From assembly GCA_036250195.1 (NCBI GenBank), contig JAVHZZ010000004.1:143543729-143607728 (forward strand): a stretch of DNA of 64,000 nt. Reading direction: 5' to 3'. Positions within the stretch are counted from its first letter, which is position 1. Every line of letters begins with the position of its first letter. Origin of the DNA: Mixophyes australis (Eukaryota; Chordata; Amphibia; Anura; Limnodynastidae). The position numbers and the translations under genes are program-made. This document shows, piece after piece, positions 60,701-64,000 of the stretch. Below the pieces are notes generated by a model. That model was not told the DNA's origin and made no database searches. It saw only the letters and a program-made list of their open reading frames with translations.

Positions 60701-63169
60701 GTTGCTCCATTAGTGGTTGCACATTATTTAATAGAAAATTCAGCGGTGAAGGGGTTAAGTTATCAAGTGCTGTCTAAACTTTCACCAGTTGCCACTTGTC
60801 AGTCCCCCGTCACATGTGGCTGCCACCAACTGCCACTTGTCAGTCCGTGGCTGCCACTTGGCAGTCCCCGTCACATGGGGCTGCCACTTGGCAGTCCCCG
60901 TCACATGGGGCTGCCACTTGGCAGTCCCCGTCACATGGGGCTGCCACTTGGCAGTCCCCATCACATGGGGCTGCCACAATCTGCCACTTTGCAGTGTCTT
61001 ATACATGTGAGACCTGCCATGTGCTTTCCTCATATTTTCAGAAAAATATAGCTCTGTGTTGTAGTGGAGATTTATAACCTCTCCTCTGCATCACATGAGG
61101 CATTTTACTTCACAAACACTTTGCCTGTTTTAGTAGTGGAGAAACAAATGTAAAATAAATGTCACCCATGTGTTTAAATGAAGACTGTGTTTACACACAT
61201 ACAGTCTCTCTGTCCTGTCGTGAGGTACAGACGAAACTGATTTCCTCTGTATTTACATAAGAAATGAGTCTCATCGCAACTTATCCTACTATGGGAAATA
61301 TATAACCACCTTACTTATAATGTTGCCTGTACACAGTTGGTCCAATATCTATGATGCAGCATCTGGATTGACACTGCCCAGATTAGAAGAGACTGCATGC
61401 AGTAGAGGTAGAAGAAACTATTTTCTCAGAAAGGACTCATCCAATTGACCTGAAATTTGGTATACTGACATTATTTGACAAAAAAATTAGAATAGTGAAG
61501 TCAGTTAAATTCCATCATCCCCCCTTCTCCCCGTGGGAAGGGTAGTAAAGGCTAAATTTACGAGTTGAGGGCTCAAACTCATTTTCGTGAGGTAATTTTA
61601 CCTCATGAACACACATTAAAAAGGGCGCTTGCGTCGGGAAGTAACTCTCTTCCCCTGAGGAGGCCTGGGCTAGGCCCAAATGCATGACACGAACCTTTTT
61701 AAGACCTTAAGTAGCTTGATTTGACTAGAATGCATGAGTATCATGCACGGGTTAACTTGTATTTATATAGATATATATATATATATATATAGAGAGATAT
61801 ATATATATAGATATAGATATAGATATATATATATATATTATGCATGGTGAGTGGATTACAACACTTCAACACGTGAGTCCTCTCTTTCAGATCCCTGATG
61901 ACGGTTCCAGCAGTTTGTATGAAGAGCTTCAGAGCACGCAGACAGAAGTGCACAACCTACGAACTCAGCTGAGTGATGCTCTTACACAAGTGCACCATAA
62001 AGAACACAGGATCCAACAACTCAATGTCAAGGTCAGTGGCGAACTTTCTGCAATTTCAGCAACGGTCTGTACCAAATAACTAGGGTATATATGAAAGCAA
62101 ATGCTTTTCTTTGCATAAATTGGAACACAGCAGAGTAGTTTGCAGAAGTTAAAGTGATGATAGAGCAACTGATAAATAATATAGTTAATATGAAGTAATG
62201 TTCCTTTAGTAAGAGTAATCCCTTTTATTTGGAATGGTAGACAATCATGTATGGTATTGGACTTTGGAGAAATTGAGGCTCAAAGTATATTAATATTGCT
62301 AAAGAAAGATTTGAACTGTATGTACACTTATAAAGAGAGTGCACACAGAGATAATAGATGTACCTCTAAGGACATGAAAGACCACGATATTCTCATGTGT
62401 GAAGTGGATATTAAGAAATTCAACTTTATATATCACACTTACTATTGTATACTAGTATGTCTTTGTTCCCCCAGCCTTTATTTTAATAGTTCTCATTGTA
62501 TTTCTGCAGCTTTCCCAGCTATTTGAGGAGAAGAATGCTTTATCTCTGCAGCTGCGTGGTAACAATCAGAACCTGAGAGACGCTATCAGCCGCTGTTCCT
62601 CTTTTGAGCAGCAGCTACTGGAAATACAACAAAAGAATTTGGTAAGAAAAGTCAGATGTGTAGAGAGGCTAACCATACTGTAATGGAAGCACCACATGCA
62701 GTGGGAATGACCGGGAAGAATACACTGGGAGCAGGAAAGAAGGAGAAATAGTGAAAGTAAATATTGGAGAAAAAGGGGCAGTGATGTCTGTCTTTTAAAA
62801 TAGACAGCTATGTCTGACTGTATTTTGTCCATCTGTATTCCTCTGTGGGAACTGCTGGGCTTTGTTAATTTATTTGGCACTACGCAGTGTAACTTCCAAT
62901 CTCATTCTTTGCATACTGAACAAAGGGAAAGAAAGCTGAATTATGGATGGAGGCACACAGGTGTGTGCGTAGAGAGGTGATATAGAGAAGCAACATAGAT
63001 TGAAATGAATGATGTATCGCCTGTATTGATCTATATTGGAGATATATACTATTTTTTGCTAAACATTTCTGTAGGAGGTGTTGCCAATTAATTCTGCACC
63101 TGGAGCGCCACAGGAAAAGAAAGAACCCCAAACAAACGCAGATCAGCAAATGATGGAACTGCAACAAAG
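26710..63169 (+). CDS. GOLGB1: giantin (Golgin B1), 5' twelve coding exons, partial
   Basis: Giantin is a very long, tail-anchored Golgi membrane coiled-coil protein that tethers vesicles and cisternae; its N-terminal part binds p115/USO1. The start MFSRFSDLANTVLHELSGDG matches the conserved giantin N-terminus. Hallmark segments follow: MRKFAKSKQQKILELEEEND, LEERLMNQMAELNGSIGNF, LLDDTQSEAARVLAEN, and repeated FTxSMCSLQ-(N/E)(D/E)R motifs. Twelve exons with canonical GT/AG sites join in frame: 9,158 nt, about 3,052 codons. Nearly all of it is predicted coiled coil. The C-terminal transmembrane anchor lies beyond 64000. Given a human protein of about 3,259 residues, little coding sequence seems missing. 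Introns total about 27 kb and are filled with transposons. Identity is secure from conserved motifs; small exons could still be missed. Confidence 0.96.
26797..28445 (+). other. GOLGB1 intron 2, nothing else recognised
   Basis: Between exons 2 and 3. No repeat family or other gene recognised; open frames on both strands are short and patternless. Confidence 0.6.
28446..28613 (+). CDS. GOLGB1: GOLGB1 coding exon 3
   Basis: Acceptor TTTTTCTGTGTACAG, donor AAG|GTAGGC; 56 codons, phase 0 at both ends. It encodes DPVPEPRTVEAMSDDQ and the first coiled coil (YEQLVIQLKGLIQHKDAEI, KDTELQQREAQLK), matching giantin's first helical segment. Confidence 0.93.
29150..29700 (+). repeat. unclassified intronic repeat, copy 2
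   Basis: Second copy of the 24650-25545 repeat, same orientation. It is interrupted at about 29505-29612 by a fragment (GGTGTCCGCAGCGCCATACA) of a frog SINE or LINE tail. Confidence 0.75.
29967..30652. mobile_element. MITE-like element with GGGCCTGATTCATT ends
   Basis: The left end GGGCCTGATTCATT (29967) and right end AATGAATCAGGCCC (30639-30652) are perfect 14-bp inverted repeats flanked by TCT on both sides (TSD 3 bp). The interior is non-coding and shared with the reverse copy at 22640-23165. The same terminus is used by the palindrome at 40898-41225. Confidence 0.8.
30669..30725. repeat. (AT)n microsatellite
   Basis: About 27 AT units. A short (TAA)n follows at 30890-30912. Confidence 0.95.
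31100..33885. other. GOLGB1 intron 3 repeats, no gene
   Basis: AT-rich intron. Positions 31620-32750 look like interspersed repeat without recognisable ends. At 32291-32400, GGGGCGGATCTAGACAATTG and CACGCCCCC resemble a hAT-type MITE end. At about 33480-33840 the + strand has a decayed LINE-like C-terminal stretch (SLHWLAVLYRIQCKMLLL). Confidence 0.4.
35285..35569 (+). pseudogene. DIRS Gag C-terminal fragment
   Basis: Contains SAKQILWLRSWKPDSESKKS followed by LETIPFSASGWFGLELQGLIS, matching the DIRS Gag C-terminus (WLR-W--D--SK--LE--PF---LFG-EL). The reading frame ends with a stop directly after. Confidence 0.65.
36060..37033 (+). pseudogene. DIRS reverse transcriptase / RNase H remnant
   Basis: Frameshifted pieces: RSVINGLERNRFMASIDIKN and AYLHAPVWNNHQFLLRF (36176-36290), then CLIHSRKSQVIPRQGRIFLG and EEKIRSVQRI, then RNase H pieces LKGWGGIP and SINLLELKAILLALRGAQTF (36860-36980). 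The order matches DIRS Pol. The catalytic region is split by stops (Y-LDD-like residues around 36425-36445). Confidence 0.75.
37620..38512 (+). pseudogene. DIRS tyrosine recombinase remnant
   Basis: The C-terminal frame at 38297-38512 has FKVHSTRAVGASWAVRSGAS then AATWSSVHTFTTFYQF. The HxxR motif (H-S-T-R) and the following tyrosine fit the tyrosine recombinase active site. The upstream arm-binding part is in other frames (for example MFLLAIVSARKCSELGSLS near 37885). Confidence 0.75.
38533..38625. repeat. DIRS internal complementary region
   Basis: CCATGGTAAGCAGTGTCCCC... is the reverse complement of the element's left end (33905-33944), and the following GTTAAATCCGTTTCTCTGAT... is the reverse complement of its right end, each with one or two mismatches. 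This junction is thought to template circular cDNA in DIRS replication. Confidence 0.85.
39253..39366 (+). CDS. GOLGB1: GOLGB1 coding exon 4
   Basis: Acceptor GGATCTCAG, donor AATCAG|GTACAT; 38 codons, phase 0 at both ends. FTKLKLQAKAKVATLNKQIE corresponds to giantin's conserved KLKLHAKAK-LNK-IEE block, which identifies this small exon securely. Confidence 0.93.
40162..40464 (+). CDS. GOLGB1: GOLGB1 coding exon 5 with coiled-coil repeats
   Basis: Acceptor TTCCCATTCAG, donor CTTGAT|GTAAGA; 101 codons, phase 0 at both ends. After a polar, glutamine- and serine-rich start it repeats a 17-18-residue unit: LTRQLQESHKNINE, LTKQLSESQESIAT, LTNQLHDGQESVTE, LTKALQESRDTTRT. Human giantin has a different tandem unit at about this position, so the region seems prone to duplication. 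It lies in the p115-binding N-terminal third. Confidence 0.9.
40898..41225. mobile_element. palindromic MITE with GGGCCTGATTCATT ends
   Basis: About 328 bp folding end to end. Left GGGCCTGATTCATTAAGG and right CCTTAATGAATCAGGCCC are perfect complements. Inner arms AACCATGTTACAATGCAAGG / CCTTGCATTGTAACATGGTT also pair. CAG flanks both sides (3-bp duplication). No coding capacity. Confidence 0.85.
41425..41535 (+). CDS. GOLGB1: GOLGB1 coding exon 6
   Basis: Acceptor TCTGCATTAG, donor AAGCAG|GTAAGT; 37 codons, phase 0 at both ends. LQRKLEEQSEALSSRNQVVE followed by MLEQELQSAELQKQ aligns with giantin's LQRKLEE...QVVDLLQQEL segment. Confidence 0.93.
41536..42502 (+). other. GOLGB1 intron 6, nothing else recognised
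   Basis: AT-rich, no repeat family or conserved element recognised. Confidence 0.6.
42503..43514 (+). CDS. GOLGB1: GOLGB1 coding exon 7, charged repeat coil
   Basis: Acceptor CCGTTTTTAG, donor GCAG|GTAAGA; 1,012 nt, phase 0 in, phase 1 out. It opens VLSEQFRQMEQELMSLRE, as giantin's ILSQQLQQMEAEH. The rest is a highly charged coil built from 17-20-residue quasi-repeats of the form LRxELERxKxAQxELE (LRNELEREKEAKKQIE, LRSDLEREKGAQEELE, VRAELERDKVTQEHLK, IRSELEKAKESQKELS, LREELNRAKESLTEFD). It ends EGEVINTVNELHQVSFANS. This region differs most from what I recall of mammalian giantin and looks locally expanded. Confidence 0.9.
44535..45210. mobile_element. MITE with ACCCCGTTCACACTGC ends
   Basis: The left end ACCCCGTTCACACTGC (44535-44550) and the complement of the right end (GCAGTGTGTACGGGGT, 45195-45210) match at 15 of 16. 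The interior repeats GACCCGGGT and its complement many times. No target duplication is clear, so the superfamily is uncertain. It lies in intron 7. Confidence 0.7.
46339..47167. mobile_element. TA-target MITE carrying a minisatellite
   Basis: Termini CCGTGTTTCCTCGATAAT on the left and the complement of CCATGTTTCCCCGATAAT on the right, with TA on each side (46337-46338, 47168-47169), interrupt the CR1 copy. Subterminal AATAAGCCCTACCCTGAAAA and similar blocks repeat at both ends. TA targeting suggests Tc1/mariner mobilisation. No transposase is present. Confidence 0.85.
46654..47030. repeat. 31-bp minisatellite inside the MITE
   Basis: About 11-12 head-to-tail units of 31 bp with core GAGGGGCATGATGGAGGATC plus AAAGCAGCACT. 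The inner units are nearly identical; variant units (GGGGATAAAAG) lie at the edges. Confidence 0.95.
47151..49680 (-). pseudogene. CR1 ORF2 endonuclease/reverse transcriptase, frameshifted
   Basis: Endonuclease N-terminus at 49354-49680 (LANARSLTGKMGELELVAMN, ITENWWDD, RRDRVNKRGGGVCLYIKPEL). It continues in a second frame at 48480-49445 (LLIMGDFNYPDIDW-like GDFNYP; SNIQVREQLGNSDHNMVSFE). The reverse transcriptase is at 47151-48068 (VYLDFAKAFDTVPHKRLVYK, GVPQGSVLGPLLFNIFINDL, FADDTKL active site). Two or three frameshifts separate the parts. The C-terminal end continues beyond the MITE to about 46060-46337. Confidence 0.88.
49853..50860 (-). CDS. CR1 ORF1 with SGNH/GDSL esterase domain
   Basis: A 335-codon frame; the likely native start is the methionine of MTEEDAQVGSWVTV (residue 89, near 50596), since the sequence before it looks like leader. 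Motifs of an SGNH hydrolase are in order: VVVGDSIIRK (GDS 172-174, nucleophile serine), VHVGTND (224-229, block III) and RDGLHLNE (D310/H313, catalytic pair). Such esterase ORF1 proteins are known from CR1-type LINEs and are thought to act on membranes or RNA particles. All key residues are present and the frame is intact. It is a transposon gene, not a host gene. Confidence 0.85.
   Translation of the reverse strand: MHWVILFCLKLHQIQLDFIKMKFDVTNFFSNLLCKFLHPPLKVHSDQTQEPDRTLRFSDEQESISNLGGLWLFTSEHSASKYCCYSSYMTEEDAQVGSWVTVTRGSRGRKRQASSELSNPSRFARLDEDTVEGSSELVELDETASSSNQGNGLSSIEGTKVTQGPRQIVVVGDSIIRKVDRAICYRDHACRTVCCLPGARTRHIADRVDRLFGEAGNDPAVLVHVGTNDRVRGRRGVLKNDFRDICRKLKARTSKVVFSEILPVPHASPGRQREIREVNAWLKDWCRKEGFGFLEHWADFSVSCHLYCRDGLHLNEEGAAVLGERMVRRLEEILN
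51469..51524 (+). CDS. GOLGB1: GOLGB1 coding exon 8 (micro-exon)
   Basis: Acceptor TGTTCTCTTTTAG, donor CAACAG|GTAAGA; 56 nt, phase 1 in, phase 0 out. It encodes DSHITFSTEKCLESVDGQQ and is required to restore frame between exons 7 and 9. Weak sequence similarity, strong splice and frame support. Confidence 0.85.
51640..51832. mobile_element. Harbinger-type palindromic MITE
   Basis: Termini GGGGGGTATTTAATTGTCTG and CAGACAATTGAATACCCCCC are near-perfect complements, flanked by TAA on both sides (51637-51639, 51833-51835), as PIF/Harbinger elements target TWA. Central arms of 22 bp (51719-51740, 51744-51765) are perfectly complementary around a 3-nt loop. Confidence 0.88.
52083..52385. repeat. 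long imperfect palindrome, MITE-like
   Basis: Arms of about 145 bp: CAATGACGACT (52083) pairs with AGTCGTCATTG (52375-52385), and the inner TTAAGGGGGTAATGTAAGTA pairs with TACTTACATTACCCCCTTAA. Differences are spread through the arms. There are no clear ends or target duplication. Confidence 0.85.
53074..58226 (+). CDS. GOLGB1: GOLGB1 giant coding exon 9
   Basis: Acceptor TACTCTCTTTTAG, donor AACCAG|GTAAGA; 5,153 nt, phase 0 in, phase 2 out, about 1,717 codons without a stop. It carries most of the rod domain. Recognisable giantin blocks are KLQAALISRKEALKESK, RDKLIMEIDKCLLENQNFEA, QKEYETLLQSYENVSNETDR, MRKFAKSKQQKILELEEEND, DELEERLMNQMAELNGSIGN, KELQELLKEKQQEVRHLQKD, LLDDTQSEAARVLAEN and AAFTHSMCSLQNDRDRVIEE. 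A duplicated module KKLQAALVSRKELAKK / KLQAALISRKEALKE shows old internal duplication. The open frame starting at 53140 is part of this exon, not a separate gene. Confidence 0.97.
58324..60109 (+). CDS. GOLGB1: GOLGB1 coding exon 10
   Basis: Acceptor CCTTTATTCACAG, donor GATAAG|GTATAA (weak donor); 1,786 nt, phase 2 in, phase 0 out. It encodes further rod: VAFTKSMCSLQEERECVLSD, QQLEQRHLDAILAKDGLIQE, AAAESNKLREELRFLHSRTD, IRYREDLKELISLKDSQLKQ, LRNEAETAEERVAELARDLM. These match the distal giantin rod in order. The motif F-x-x-SMxSLQ recurs three times between exons 9 and 10, marking an internal repeat. Confidence 0.96.
60848..60985. repeat. 30-bp minisatellite
   Basis: About 4.5 units of GGCTGCCACTTGGCAGTCCC plus CGTCACATGG. 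Each unit contains a TGCCA-CT-TGGCA dyad. Length 30 keeps frames open on both strands, producing repetitive non-coding ORFs. Diverged partial units extend left to about 60785. Confidence 0.93.
61620..61760. repeat. unclassified interspersed repeat, copy 2
   Basis: Reverse-oriented copy of 10904-11040: GGGCGCTTGCGTCGGGAAGT through ATGCACGGGTTAACTTGTAT. It is again followed by a TA-rich tract. Confidence 0.8.
61761..61839. repeat. (TA)n / (TAGA)n microsatellite
   Basis: TA units interspersed with GATATA and AGAGA steps. Confidence 0.93.
61891..62031 (+). CDS. GOLGB1: GOLGB1 coding exon 11
   Basis: Acceptor TCTCTTTCAG, donor GTCAAG|GTCAGT; 47 codons, phase 0 at both ends. LYEELQSTQTEVHNLRTQLS then QVHHKEHRIQQLNVK matches giantin's LRTQLNDSLKEIHQKELRIQQLN block. 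Confidence 0.92.
62510..62641 (+). CDS. GOLGB1: GOLGB1 coding exon 12
   Basis: Acceptor GTATTTCTGCAG, donor AATTTG|GTAAGA; 44 codons, phase 0 at both ends. LSQLFEEKNALSLQLRGNNQ corresponds to giantin FSQLLEEKNTLSIQL. Confidence 0.92.
63075..63169 (+). CDS. GOLGB1: GOLGB1 coding exon 13 (last in window)
   Basis: Acceptor CATTTCTGTAG, donor CAAAG|GTGGGT; 95 nt, phase 0 in, phase 2 out. It encodes EVLPINSAPGAPQEKKEPQT with the giantin PGAPQEK motif. Later exons, including the transmembrane anchor, are outside the window. Confidence 0.9.
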
Positions 63170-64000
63170 GTGGGTTATTTATATAATTTTATTATAGGTG
63201 CATAGAAAACATGTATAATATATATTCACTACCTAACTTTCTTTGCAATCGTTGACAAACCTGTAGGCAAGTAAGTCTTGTTTCTAAAAGCTACATTTCC
63301 ACATACATTTTCCAAAGGTAACCCATTCCCTAGACGTTGGCGCCAGAGATGCTACATTTCACCATTTTTCTCAGTCAGCAAATTAATTCTCTTAACCAAC
63401 ATAAAATGGAGGCAGACAGGGAGGTGGGATTGGGATGGCCAATCACAAGCCTCAATCTCTTGATTATGGCGTGTCATTAGTCCTTCTGTACACCCCCCAC
63501 TCTGCCCACCCAGTTTTTGGCCAGGGCTATAGGTAAAAATGGCGGCATGGAGGGCCACTTTAAATTTGAAAAGTTTAAAACTGGAAAACACAATTGGGGT
63601 TTGACAGAAAAATACACTTCCCGACCACTTTGTTTTAAGTGTTCACTTTGTAATAATGAAATATGGGTACAAGGAATGAATGACAGCTGACACCTAGGGG
63701 GCTGATGCAGAGTGGGACATACCTCAGTTCGTTTAGCGTATCTTCCATGAATCCACACTGCTGAAAGACATTTGTGCCTCTGCAGATTTGTGTAAACATG
63801 TTATTGCAAGTCACTAAAAATACGTGTATATATACGTCTGAGAGAGATGTATTATTTGTTGGTGGTGAGGGGCAGGTATAAAAAGTGGATGATGGTCCCT
63901 GGCACTAGTTAGCTGCTTGTAATTGGCTGGGTGTGGTTGCATTGAGCAAGCTGATTGCTGCTTTCTTTATCGCTTGGTCATATACTATGCTTTTGTGTGC
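63170..64000 (+). other. GOLGB1 intron 13 (partial), nothing else recognised
   Basis: Non-coding sequence up to the window end. No repeat family or exon recognised. Confidence 0.6.

Larger units (their letters stand above)
60110..61890 (+). other. GOLGB1 intron 10
   Basis: Holds the 30-bp minisatellite (60848-60985), the reverse copy of the 10.9-kb repeat (61620-61760) and a TA/TAGA tract (61761-61839). No further exon was recognised, but distal giantin segments are less conserved and a small exon could be missed. Confidence 0.6.

Noticed and set aside
60683..61077. Open frames of 73-122 codons on both strands
   Set aside because: Produced by a 30-bp minisatellite whose length is a multiple of three.

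Overview
The window is vertebrate nuclear DNA and looks amphibian, most likely from a frog. It holds a large multi-exon gene with canonical GT/AG splice sites in a dense mosaic of transposons. The mix of a DIRS retrotransposon, a Tf1/sushi-type chromovirus, CR1 LINEs with an esterase ORF1, Tc1 elements, and hAT, Harbinger and palindromic MITEs is typical of anurans. The species cannot be fixed from sequence alone.

The only host gene I can identify is GOLGB1 (giantin, a Golgi tethering coiled-coil protein) on the + strand. A CpG/ETS/CCAAT-type promoter and a probable non-coding exon 1 lie at about 23.56-23.95 kb. Twelve coding exons run from the ATG at 26710 to 63169, where the gene leaves the window before its C-terminal membrane anchor. 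The exons are 26710-26796, 28446-28613, 39253-39366, 40162-40464, 41425-41535, 42503-43514, 51469-51524, 53074-58226, 58324-60109, 61891-62031, 62510-62641 and 63075-63169. Every junction keeps the frame, giving 9,158 coding nt (about 3,052 codons), close to the expected length of giantin up to this point.

Layout of 1-23.5 kb: no host exon was recognised. There is a LINE endonuclease relic (1-413), a Tc1-like relic (1435-1740), and a very young, apparently intact Ty3/gypsy chromovirus on the - strand (2517-10898) with 2-kb LTRs and a 5-bp target duplication. Further on are a Tc1 element inside an older repeat (12.4-14.4 kb), a Harbinger MYB-like relic (about 15.07 kb), a degraded CR1 (15.95-19.57 kb) and a non-autonomous hAT element with 8-bp target duplications (20325-22300).

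Layout of the GOLGB1 introns: a SINE, two copies of an unclassified repeat, several MITEs, a degenerate but structurally complete DIRS element (33.9-38.9 kb), a nearly full-length CR1 (45.86-50.86 kb) interrupted by a TA-target MITE carrying a 31-bp minisatellite, two long palindromes (51.6 and 52.2 kb), and a 30-bp minisatellite (60.85-60.98 kb).

The most striking system is the chromovirus. It appears to be self-primed: the 5' end of its predicted RNA is complementary to the sequence next to the 5' LTR. It has a -1 frameshift heptamer at the gag/pol junction, gag appears to start inside the LTR, pol ends inside the other LTR, and its very long leader carries a 77-bp tandem array and eight GTGGT/ACCAC stem-loops, one of them with a compensatory base change.
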